Shown here piece by piece: positions 42,701 through 54,196 of a stretch of DNA of 64,000 nucleotides; positions within the stretch are counted from its first letter, which is position 1; the number at the start of each line of letters is the position of its first letter. Both the position numbers and the translations under genes were made by a program. Origin of the DNA: Vitellaria paradoxa. Lineage: Eukaryota; Streptophyta; Magnoliopsida; Ericales; Sapotaceae. The stretch covers positions 372,001 to 436,000 of the forward strand of contig CM034243.1 of NCBI GenBank assembly GCA_019916065.1, read 5' to 3'. The notes beneath the pieces are model-generated. The model made no database searches, was not told where the DNA came from, and was given only the letters and a program-made list of their open reading frames with translations.

Positions 42701-45700
42701 AGTAAAAGTCGCTTTCTAGAAAAAGTCAAGTGCAACTTTTGAAGATATGAAGAAACTCCAACATATAGAATTCTTGAACTTACTTCATGTGAATTTAAGC
42801 GATCTATGTCATCTAGAGAATGGTGACGTGGCCCCATTAGTCGGTGGAATATTGGCTCTGCTCCAGTCTTCTACCAAAAAAGAAAGAGAAAGAAAGGGGA
42901 AAAAATGAAAGACAGTTCTCGAAACATACTGTTAAGCTTAGAGAGAGAGAGACCCCATACCTATCAAAAAAAAAGAGAGAGAGAGACCCTTGGGCCCCAA
43001 CAACAAAAGTGCAAGATCACCAAAGGTACAAATTAATTATGAACATAAAAGATGCATTAGTATGGTATGTCATGCTAGGTATCAACATATATATGCACAT
43101 AAATGGTACCTTATTGCTTGATCTTCTAAAGATACGACACCTTGCAGCAGAGAGTGGCTCAAAGTCATTAGTCTCCACAGCGGATAAATCAGGAAGTTCT
43201 GCTCTCTTCGACGAAACTAGCCTTGAACCCCTGAAGCAATGCTCTTGCTTCTGGTTTTGGAGTAAGCTTCCGGTAGAGAATACCCCTGCTGGAGTCTGCA
43301 TGACTAAAACATTGTCTGGGCTTGGTGGCCTGCACCAAAGAGCAAGCAATGAAGACATAACATGCAATAGGCTAAGAAAAACCAGAACTTGCCCCAAAAT
43401 ATAAATACAGGAATAATAGTTATTGATGCTTCGTTCATAATAATAGCCCTAATCTACAGCTGTAAACGACATTTTAGCCCTTCAGAAAGCTCTTAAGCTT
43501 GTCTTTTGCTCCTAAGAAAACTTCGTGATCTGTTCAATTTTGAGGGGCAAGTTTAACACATGCGTATGCACAGAATGCCATTTCAATGATCATTTTTTCA
43601 AGTGCAGGTAGAGGCTTCCTATCTAGGAAGCTCTTCAGAAAGTTCTAAAAGCTAGTCTTTCACTTGTGAGAGAACCTCATGATATATTCAATTTTGAGGA
43701 GGCAATTTTATAACACACGCATAAGCACAGAATGCGCTTTCACAGATTATTTTTTCAAGCCCAGGTTGGGGCTTCCTCTCTAGAAAGATCTTCAGAAAGC
43801 TCTTAAAGCTTGTCTTTTGCTTCTGAGAGAACTTTGTGATCTTTTCAATTCTGAGGAGATTTTATAACACATCATATGCACAGAAAGCCATCATAGAGAT
43901 TATTTTTGCAAGACCAGGACAGGGCTTCCTATCTAGGAAGGAGGCATCCAGCTGATATGCAAAGAAACATTAGTAAACCATATACCAAACAAACTAACAC
44001 GAAATTTTAGTGGAGGCCTTTCATGAAAAATATTGTTGTTGTCGTTGTTGTAGTAGCTGTAGTAGTAGTAGTAGTAATAATAAGATGACATGCTAGATGA
44101 ATAAAAAAACTACGGTAAAAACGTGTTAGTGAAATACTACTTTTCTTACTTTTAAAGAAGCAAAACAATTTATTAAAGTTTGTAATTAAGTTTCATTAAT
44201 AATGTTCCTTTCAATTGTTGATTGAAGATTTGTATAGTGTAATCTATATTGTTATATGGATGAAATTCTAGGAGTATTTGGTGAAACCTCAAATTTAAAA
44301 AAGCTTCAAATTTAATGAAACCTCAAATTTTTTTGAACTTTTTGCCTTCTTCGATTAATACCCAATTACCTTTCAACTTCCCATAACTACTAATACTTTT
44401 TGTAAAAATAAAATTTTGCATTTTTTTGTATTATTTAAATGCCTTTACATTTGTTTATCTTTTTTTAAATGTCACTTAATTATAAATCACACACGTAGTG
44501 TGTGCACCTACATCTAGTTAGAATACATTAGAACTAAATACTGCCATTTGAGACATAAGAATATATTGTTGAAAAGTTATTGATTTGATTAGTACACTAC
44601 AGTGCAATTATCCAAATTGCAGGAGAGAGAGAGAGAGACAGAGAGAGAGAGAGAGACGGGGAGGGAGAAAATGAAGAAATCATGTCTATCAAAACAGAGA
44701 GAAAGTCACAATTATTGTGTAAAAAAGTGCATAAGTGCACAAGGAATTGTGTAGAATTTTTTGGGAATGTATAGAGTTTTTTCACAAGAATTATATTTGA
44801 CTTTTCAAAATTAAATATACAAATAAAAATTAATTTTTAAGTTGTATATAATTAATTAATATATATTATATGGGGCCTTCATGACATTTGGGGGCCTTGG
44901 ACAAGTGTATCACTTGCCTAAAGAATGGGCCACCCAACGTTTCACACCTGGCTGCTCGTAATGCTTTGTTACAGAAATAAAGAGTGGCATCCATATAAAT
45001 GTGAAAGGCAATAAAGGAAGGCAAAAACACAAAACAAAATTGAAGGAAAGGGGAAAGGAAGAAATTTCTTGCCTGTGAACAGCACAATAAGATACCCATT
45101 TGGTAATCTGTCTTCCATTTTTCTCGAAGCAATGCAACTGGAAATTAAAACAAGAGAATCATAGAACTAATTTGTATCGGAAGGGTAAAGAAAATTAAAT
45201 GGAAGCTCATTTAAGCGAATGGGATCGTACAGAACTTTTTTTTTTCTGAATCTTAACATGCTATAACTGGGTGAATTTAAATCAACCAGTGGAACAACAA
45301 GAATGTGCCCAAGCATCCGTAGTCTTTCAAAAAAAGAAATCATTTATCACTACAATAGTGGCCCCCCTTCTCTTTATTGCTATATATCAGATTATTCAAC
45401 TGCTTAAAAATTCAAAGGTGCATTGGCCAAATAAAATTCAGTATTCATGGAATACCAGCTGGTTAAGTGCACCATTTTCAGATCTAGCCACTCAACCATT
45501 TGGTCCATTTCTATAAATACTATGCACACTGTAGAAGTTGTAACGATTTGGAAGATGCTAAGAGATGATCATGATAAAATGCATAAGAAACACAGCCAAT
45601 ATGGACTCCAAGCAATTATTTCATTAGCTTAAGTAGCCCAAGAAAGTAGAGTGGTTTCTCAAAACGATTTGTTCACAATAAAGAAAAAAAGGAAACTATG

Positions 45701-48700
45701 CAAACTTACTTCCATGAGATATCCTGCTCTTGATGCACACATTGCATGAAAATAAGTGGCACACTTGCAACAATGAATGCAGGAACCATGAATCTGCTTA
45801 CAAATTATGCATGCCTGCAGTTAAAGCAATTGAATCACATTTAAATTAGAAACCTTGACAACTAATGTTATTAAATAGCTAATCTGCATTTATCAGCTAC
45901 AGTTATTCCAAAACTCAAAAATGACCTAAATGAGTGAAAAGCACTTGGCATCTATTTTCCAAAAGCGTTGAGAGTTTTAAACCCTGTAGTATCAGGATTA
46001 TTGGTTGGTAGTCGAAGCTTTGCGAGAGGGAGTGTTGGTGTCAAAAGCATTGCTTTGCAGAAGGTTGGGAGTTAAGTGTTCACTCTTTCTTTTTCTTTTT
46101 TAATAGATTGATACCATGACATAAATGAATGGAGGAAGTGCTTCATGTAACCAACCCCAACTAGTTGAGACATTGATGTTACTTTTGAGTCTTTTCTAGT
46201 TTGTGGATAGCTTCCATCTCTAGTTTTCTGCTTTAGATTGTCCACCCAGGTTGTAATCCCAAGTGTATGCACCTTGTAGTTTGTAGATATTTTCCTATAT
46301 AACTTACCAAAAACAAATGGATATCCAAACTATTTCAGTAGAAGTCCGCCACACCATTAATTTCCTATTTTTGTCCATTTTTTTTAAACCTTCGTATTCC
46401 CCCAAGCTGCTGGAGATGTGCATCAAAGACATGTTTCCCAGTAAGTTTTAGCAATAAATCAGCACAAATAAAGATCAAAATATCATTTCTTTTTCACAAA
46501 ATGGTTAAAAATAATTTGCTTTCTAAAAGACCAAAACAAAACAATAATGAAATAACAATTCTAATGTTTCCATCAAAATACAGTAAAATGCACAAAAAAT
46601 ATAGCTTAATACATCAAAATAATAAGTTGCTTAATCATATTATTATCAAGTTTTTGTATATTCAGGTGAATTTCAATAAATAATTTTATCTAGATATTTT
46701 AATATTTCTGTGCCGCTTTCAAAAATGTTTCCAAAACACTAATGTTTTTGTTCCCATGCTAACCGAAACACCCTACCAGACGAAATTTTAATTATGTGCT
46801 GCAACCAACTACATTCTACCGTGCGAAATTGATCATACAGAAGAAGACACAATGACTGAAAATATTCATCTTCTGCTCAATCACATGAAATTAAACTTCA
46901 CTCCTCCAAGTACTACTAGCAAATGATTTTATGATTGCTGCACTTCTTTGTCAGTAAAAAACATCGTTTCCAAGTCATTTTGAGATAAGACTCGCACCTT
47001 TACAAAAGAATTTGATGGAATTCTAAGAAGCCCAACTGCAGGCTCCATATTCTCAACACGTAAAAAGGCAATTTCAGGCTGAAACCAAGCACATGTGACG
47101 TGAACCCACAGGTTGTCAACATCAGTTGGTTTCAGAGCACCCCCTACGGAAACAATATTCAAATATATAAGAATCAAAATCAGAAAATGAAACTGAAACT
47201 GAGCTTTTACCACAAAAAAAAGGATATCAGTGGATGCCTTTTACAGGGCAGAGGCAACACTCCCTCTCAACATCAGGAGTTTCGCATGCTCTGCAAACCC
47301 ATGATGTAAAATCTAGCACATGGCTTGCTCCATAGCACTCCTGATGGACCGCTATTTGACACCTGAACCCAAGAAGTTAAAAATTGTAACTGTTTAGATG
47401 ATTCCACTAGTATGCCTAAATCAGGTGCAATCTCAAGTCAGCACATAAATTAAAATTAAAATTCATAAAATACAAGAACTAGGCATAAAGATTCATGGAT
47501 AATACAAACACCTATTGCAAATAATAATTTTGTTGTAGTCCCAATCCTCAACCCATCTGCAGATAGCACATCTTTCTGTAGTCCACTTTGCATAAACAGG
47601 TTCATATTTTTCTGCATAATGAAAACAGTAGAAAAACCAATTTATTGTTCGAGGAAATTTACCCTCAAAAAATGCATTCGCTCCCAGTGCAGCAAAGAAT
47701 AAACAACGTCAAAATATAAAATTTTCAGTGAAGCAATATTACCTTGTAGAAAAGAAAGGAGCTGCTGTTTATCTAACTTCAGTGGATTAAAGCCATGAGC
47801 ATTAAACTCCGCAATCTGCAGCATCACAATGTTATTATATAGATGGTGTCAATTCATTAACTACGGCCAGTAACACCAGGAAATGATCATGTTGATAAAA
47901 ACATCTAACATCGCAGAACCAAAAACACTAAATCAAGGTTATGGAGAACAGTTCCTAAATTCAGAATAATAGTTAGGGTTATAAACGAGCTGACTCCAGC
48001 TGAATGGTAATTTGTTAAATCTTGGTTTCAAAATTTTAGTGAGTTCCAAAAAGTGTCAAAACTTGGTTTGTTAATTTTTCAAGTCAATCTCTAACCAACT
48101 TTAATATAGGCAAGCAGCTTGATTTATATATATATATATATATATAATGGAATGTTGAACTAACTTTGACCCAAGCTCAGAAAATAAATGAATTTCAAAT
48201 TGGATTGAAACTTGACTTGGTTTTGTGGGGGTGTAGACCTGGTTGGGTCTAACTTTTTGGGAATGATTTTGATCGTTAACTATGACAGGGTCACCGGAGT
48301 CCAGTGGAATGGTGAAAACCAAGATAGTCTAAAACAAGAGAGAGAGAAAGTATATTGCTGGTGGTAGTAGTGGAGTATGAATAATAAATGATGGACTCTC
48401 CAAATGGGGAGGGTTTATATAGGCTAAAAGGACTCCTTTTGGGCTAGAGTCAAGGCCTTGTATCTATTGGGCGGATATTCAACCTTAAAATGGCGCACCC
48501 TTGCAAGATAAGAATACCCTCCAGAAATCTATTTCTAGACTAGTTGAGAGAGCCTTAATGGCCCCTTGATTCTAGCCACCAATCCACTAGAACCCCAATG
48601 ATTTTGCATAAAGATATATCTGTTAGATGAATCCTCGGACCTTATTCCTAGTCCGAGGGGAAAGACATTCTGCTGGCAAAATCTACCATGGGGAAGATAC

Positions 48701-51700
48701 CACATGATCTTCCTGTGTCTAGGTAAAAGTACTAAGAGACTATAGTTATGCCGCAGGGGATGTGAGGGAAAAGGACTGAGCCTTGTAGCCACGGTCCAGT
48801 TACCTACAAGTTCTATAAAGAGCCGAGCTTTTTTAATGAATTGAGCTCAAGTAGTTTAATTACTAATAATAGTATCCTAACAGAATTGGCTAACTAATAT
48901 GTATTCACATGCAATAGACAATTCAAATTTAATGCATAACTCTCACTATATAAAAAATACTTTAGAAACTAAATAGTGGAGCAATAATGAGACAATTTTT
49001 TCCCTTTTGACAAGCAACAAGTAGAGATTATCAACTGTCCCCCAAGCAAGCCATGGCACGTAATTTGGTCAATAGCTTGATTCATAATAGACAACAAGAT
49101 GTTGTATGAAGTGCAGAATCTAAGTAAAAGATGATATTAACATAACATTGATGGCACATTTGACGCATAAAATAGCCCATACTTCCAGATGTCACATGCA
49201 GGTTATCATCTATATCATTATATAGGGATACGGAGGGGTAGTCGGTGAAAATTTTTGGTTAAGTCACAAGTTTTGGTGAAGTCACAAGTTTTGGTGAAGA
49301 TTTTTCACTTCTTCTCTTAATACCCCTTAACCACCGATAACTAACTACAAGTTAAAGAGATTTTTAAGAAGTTATTAAAAAATTAATGGCCATTTAAGTA
49401 ACAGTATTTTCAGTTTTTTTTTTTTTCTAACATCCTATTAATACCCTTACTTTCTGTTGAAAGAGTTGTTCAACGACAAGTGCATAATAATGATAAACAT
49501 CATGCATGCATCTACATCTAGTCATAATGTAGTAACTGTCTAAAGAAGTAGAAAAACAGATTAGACAATATAATTTAATAAAGCTTTATAAAGAAAGGAT
49601 CTAGTACAAACCCATTTCTCTAGTGGCAGCATTGAACCCTTCACTTTGATGCTAACCTTCCATTTTTTTGCTCTAGAACCTGTATGCCGTTCCCATTCAC
49701 TAGGTGTCTGTTTCTTTTTTCCACATGAGCCACACTTGCACTCAATTCTGATAAGTAAGAAAACAGAAGCAAGTGAGAAATTCAACCTAAATTAAAGAAT
49801 TGAGATCCGCTCTAATTTGCTTTTACCATAATCCACAGAGAAAATCAGACGAATCAACCAAGGTCTAACTTCCAAGTTGTTCTAAAACAATTTGGATCTG
49901 ATTAATTTATTTTAGCAAATAAGTTTAGATAGGAAAAACAAAATCCATCATGCATCCTCAATTTCTTGGCTTTATCCCAAATTTAGCATTTACTTGCATG
50001 CAACCAAATCACGCAGAAACCACATTGCTGACTAAGAATGACATTAATAGAAAAAAATAAATAAATAAATAAAAATGAGAAGCACATTGAAGTTTATTGG
50101 ATTAGTTAATCAATCCACATTTGAAATCATATCGGTAAGTGAAAATCATAAGCACACAGAAGTTTATCAGGATTAGCATTCACATTTGAAATCCTATAGC
50201 TAAGTAACTCATCATATAATAAATCAAAATCAGATCCGGATCACTCGCCTTTATCATTAGAAGTAACCTAAGAAGAACGGATACAACACATGGCATGATT
50301 CATTGTGATGCAAGCACGCCGACACAAAATTCAAAAATTATCAAGACATGAAACAATATGGGACCTTGTGCACTACTTTACGCTTTTATCAATACATGAA
50401 ACAACAGGGACATGTTAATAAATATAAAATAAAATAAAATAAAAAACACTGCTCATTCATTTTTATCTTTAATTTGTATTATTTTAGAAAATTCATATCT
50501 TCCGTTCAACTATTTATATCTATTAATTAAATACCAGATTTCAACGAGTATTTTCCAAAAGGGTTAAAAACATTGTAAGAAAGCATTTGAAGATTATCCT
50601 CAAGTGTCAGAACTTACAAATGAAGACTTGGAAAATAGACCCCTTCCATGCCAGTGCAGACAACAGCTATCTTGTCGGGCAGAACAGTTTGTCCATTGCT
50701 TTCTGTAGACCTGTTTGAATTATCATTATGCATAAAATTTCCTTTGCAAAAAAGAGTACTAAGAAAGAAACATTTTTGCACGTAAACAAGCTGCAGACAA
50801 CATCAATTGCATGCATGCAAATGTACCTGACTTTTGACTGCTGTTTTTCTGCAACTGATAGTTCACAACTAGACATTCCTTTGCACTCCGGGCAGTAATA
50901 ATCAACGTCCTCCAAATCCTTCAAAACTTAATCCAGTTAGTAACTCTTCCACATCACCAAGTCATGCAAGATGGAGATGGAAATTTGAAAATCTAAAGGT
51001 TGCAGATCAACCATGACACAAGGGCAGACCTTGAAAAGTTCACCAGAAAATTTGGCACACTCAGCATGCACCCAAACATTACAACCATCACAACATACCT
51101 AATCCAGAAAAAGAAATACCACAAAAATTAAATCATCTTTTCAAAAAGAAACAATGAAGAGCCAAATTCAATTGGTGAAAAACTCACCCAGTTCCCGCCA
51201 TCCGAATGATGCCAAATCTTCTTGCATACACCACAATATTGTTTTGATTTCCATAACTGCAACAACCATCCATGCATACATAACTCGAAAACAGAACTTG
51301 TAATCTCTCTCTCTCTTCCACTCTCTCTTATTAGTGAAAACAGAACTTGTACATCAAACTTGTCAAAAGTAAACTTAGAAAAAAAAAGGGGGGGGGCAAT
51401 TCATATGAACCTTTGCACAATGGTCACATAAACAACGGGATTCAAAAGTTGAACCCTTCTTCTTCTTTGTTGTTTTGCATGGCAGAATCAAGCCACAGCT
51501 GTCACAAGGCTGTGTATCCTTCTTCTTACAATATGCATCCTGCAAAGTCAAACAACAATTTGAAATTACCGCAATGGAACAAATGATTTAATGGCCAAAA
51601 TTGATCTCTCAACACAAAAGATAAATACATGGCATCTGAAGATGCACTATAAAGCAGTATTTTTCATTTGTTGATCTTAATTGAAAAGAATTGACTGTAA

Positions 51701-54196
51701 TTCAAATGCAAAACCACTGCCATATTCAGTTGCATTCCTGTTATTTTCCATTTTAATGATAATTTCTGATTTAATTCTTCAAGATAAGCGACTGTTTGAA
51801 TAATGGCAAGAGTGTATACATATCACCATTATTGTTTTGATTGTTGAAGTCTAGAAAATAGAGTTGAAGGGAATATTCTCTAACAACGACTGGAAAATCT
51901 TTCCCGACATAGTGAATAGTTTTTGCACGTGGGAAGAGATGCAGGAGGAAGAACATCATTATCTTCAACTTTGAAGACCCTGATATCCATGAGAGGCCAC
52001 ATAATTTACAACGCCCTTGAATCCACAAGGAAAACAGAAAAGCTCTCCAAAGGACATTTAACCACACATTGCCAATTATGTTTTCCTCTTGCACATTCTA
52101 AGGCCTATCTATCATTAACTATATGCTTAGGAGCACTAATAAGTAAACAATATAACAATATCAAATAGGTTGATGACAGCCATCCAAAAAGCCACTTCAT
52201 CTGCAGCAAGTAAGCATAAGAGATTATAATTTAAGAGTAGCAGCTGACATCATGATGAAATAGTTTTGTGCAACCTTCCTCATAAGTAGCTTGTCACTTA
52301 ATGATTTTTTTTTTTTTTTTTTTTTTGGTAAGTTTGTCACTTAATGATTGTTAAGACCATAAGCACAGATTTATGAAAAAAAAAAAAAATTCTTGTGAAA
52401 CATCAACCTAAGGCCCAGAACAATAAAGAATAATAATTTCAAAATCATGCTCCGAAAAAAAATTTAGAGAAAAAATAGAATGGAATGGTCATAACCAACC
52501 CAGATAAGCTGTTCCACACTAAATTTTGTAGGATGCATAAATTAAAATTCAAAAAAACAAAAAAAAGGAAAGAAAGAAAAAGTAACTACAGGCATAAAAA
52601 AAACACAAAAATTATTGTGTTAATATTCTTTTGGTGTGAACCCAAAGAAAGAGCACAGCTATATCAACTGACTACGACACTCCATGTAAGTTGTGCCAAA
52701 CAAAATTTCAATAATCCATGACAAATTTATGCGCTCTGAAAAATGCTTGGAGAAGTGAAGACAAAATTGAGCTCTGCAACTTGCCTGACTATGGGAATGG
52801 CACTCCTGATCCTGATTGGAACCAGTTGCCTCTTGAATTTCGCTGTCATTTGTTACAGGATAAGTTTCCTGTCCAGTTCCAAGGCCTGTATCAGCATAAC
52901 CATTTTCTGCTAAAACTGCCTCTTCTATTGCCATTTGAAAATCACTTGGCTTGCTTCCATACAACTGTGTCTGTCCCTGAAATCTGAACACCAAAAATTT
53001 TGGTGAAACCACATTAACTTAAAAACTCATTTTATAATTTAGTTGGAACCCAAACTGCACACACCTTTCCATGTACTCTTGGAATGGGAAAATCATTCCA
53101 TCTTTCACCCACGCATAGTCCTGCAAAAAAATCAAGGTAGGTTGCTAGGTCCACCAAATACAAAACCATAGACGTGAGAACATTTGTCTTTTTAATCATC
53201 GTAAATATACATGTGAAGAGAGAAAGAGAGAAAAAGAGGGGTCACCCTTTGTGTTCCATTTTTTGAATATCCATAAAACATCACACAGATGGTGCCAGGA
53301 ACACAGGCCCTCAGGACCGTTTCAGGGGCTTGCCACAGGGGATCAATCACAATAGCTGGCCACGCTGGGTATCTCTTCCCTGATTTTGCCCAGACTATAT
53401 CACCCAGAACAAAGTCCTCTGGCTTATAAAAGTCCTTCCTCTTTGCAGCTTTCTCCTTCACCATTTTCTGCTCACCTCTAAAATCACCAACCAGCGATTG
53501 ACACTTAGGAGTTTCTACCAAAGGTGAATTGCTCCCGTCATTTACGGACGTTACAGAACTATGCGAACTTGAATGCATTTTAGTATCAAATTCCTTGAAC
53601 CCATTGCAGCCAATCTCTCCTACCTCCACTTTCACATAAAATGGATCAAAAGTACGATTTTGGAAGCTGAACTTGTTGACCACGTTCTCTTTGATGGATA
53701 ACTTCCCGCCATAAGAGGGATTTTCACCTTTAACTCTCTTTTTCTTGAACAACACAGCTTCGCCATCGTCAAAGCATGATTCATAATCATCATCAAGAGT
53801 GGAACAATCCCTCTTCAAGGAATCAATAAACGAGTCGTTGAATCGGGATGGAAGTACCTGAACACGTCCCCGCGATGATCTCATCAGTGGAGGACGATAA
53901 CCATCCGACCTCTCATTCAGTATTCTCAGACCTCTACGGCTCTTCAAATCCGACTCGACTTCGCCGGCAACATACGGCACTTCGTTGCAACATGAAGCCA
54001 CGACGCTACTGAAACCTTCATCGCCATGCATCTGATCGAAACCCCTCAGAGAAACTGAGTAATACCCGTCTGTCTTCTGCTTCTTCGGATTCACAGAACA
54101 CGCCTCCTCCTCCTCCTCATCTTGATAATCATTGTCCTCCACGTTGCGCCGCTTTTGGTTCGGCATTTCAAATTTCGTCGTCCGTTTAACAATCAT
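39768..54196 (-). CDS. Trithorax-type histone H3 lysine methyltransferase, ATX3/4/5 type, 23 exons
   Basis: Nuclear SET-domain enzyme; ATX3-5 relatives methylate H3K4. Exons: 54196-53246, 53120-53065, 52983-52785, 51539-51411, 51256-51188, 51098-51030, 50918-50827, 50710-50618, 49747-49612, 47815-47743, 47611-47512, 47362-47238, 47143-46998, 45814-45710, 45137-45073, 43329-43110, 42870-42784, 42633-42595, 42511-42422, 42149-42063, 41186-41112, 40115-40024, 39858-39768. Sum 3189 nt, 1062 aa. Domains: acidic N-terminus, PWWP (about 261-345; [19 protein letters not shown]), PHD (446-520; [14 protein letters not shown]), CKCGSCG block, extended PHD (648-800; [13 protein letters not shown]), SET (about 922-1040; [27 protein letters not shown]) and post-[18 protein letters not shown]. 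No FYR domains, unlike ATX1/2. Start MIVKRT preferred to an ATG at 54259. Four introns begin with GC. Which of ATX3, 4 or 5 is not settled. Confidence 0.95.
41675..41688. repeat. GC palindrome in an ATX intron
   Basis: A perfect 14-bp palindrome CCCCCCGCGGGGGG in AT-rich intron 20. A similar but imperfect CCCCCCGCGCCGGGGG tract is at 36588-36611, in the RING-H2 gene's intron. Confidence 0.9.
43483..43940. repeat. Three diverged ~153-bp tandem repeats in ATX intron 15
   Basis: Copies start at 43483, 43636 and 43793 with CAGAAAGYTCT and each ends GGCTTCCTMTCTAGRAAG. Shared blocks include TCAATTYTGAGGRG, TAACACAYR..TATGCACAGAA and ATTATTTTTTCAAG. Lengths are about 153, 157 and 148 bp, with perhaps 75-80% identity by eye. 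Confidence 0.85.
44243..44517 (+). mobile_element. Short Helitron-like element in ATX intron 15
   Basis: A^TCTATATTGTTATATGG at the left; at the right a perfect 6-bp-stem hairpin CACACA-CGTAG-TGTGTG (44488-44504), nine bases, then CTAG^T (44514-44517). 275 bp, non-coding, no target duplication. Confidence 0.65.
48290..48882 (-). mobile_element. LTR-like sequence in ATX intron 9
   Basis: Read on the minus strand it starts TGTTAGGATAC (48882), has a TATA-like CTATATAAACC (about 48414-48424) and a CT-rich start region, and continues to GGACTCCGGTGACCCTGTCA near 48290. It looks like a retroelement LTR or LTR relic. The far end and a target duplication were not found. Confidence 0.4.
49209..49521 (+). 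mobile_element. Short Helitron-like element in ATX intron 9
   Basis: A^TCTATATCATTATATAGGG at the left, CATCTACATCTAG^T at the right (CTAG 49518-49521), 313 bp. The start and the last dozen bases match the copy at 44243-44517. The 3' hairpin is weak here. An internal AAGTCACAAGTTTTGGTG repeat occurs twice near 49261-49300. Confidence 0.55.

Noticed and set aside
42844..43404. 186-codon plus-strand frame as a gene
   Set aside because: It is antisense to ATX exons 16 and 17, whose minus-strand translation matches the family.
43483..43940. CRISPR-like array
   Set aside because: Three long diverged direct repeats with no spacers, in a plant intron: an ordinary tandem repeat.
47226..47238. GT donor CCT|GTAAAA for ATX exon 12
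   Set aside because: It would shift the frame into a stop in the next exon and lose the conserved VKG. The GC donor six to seven bases later preserves both.
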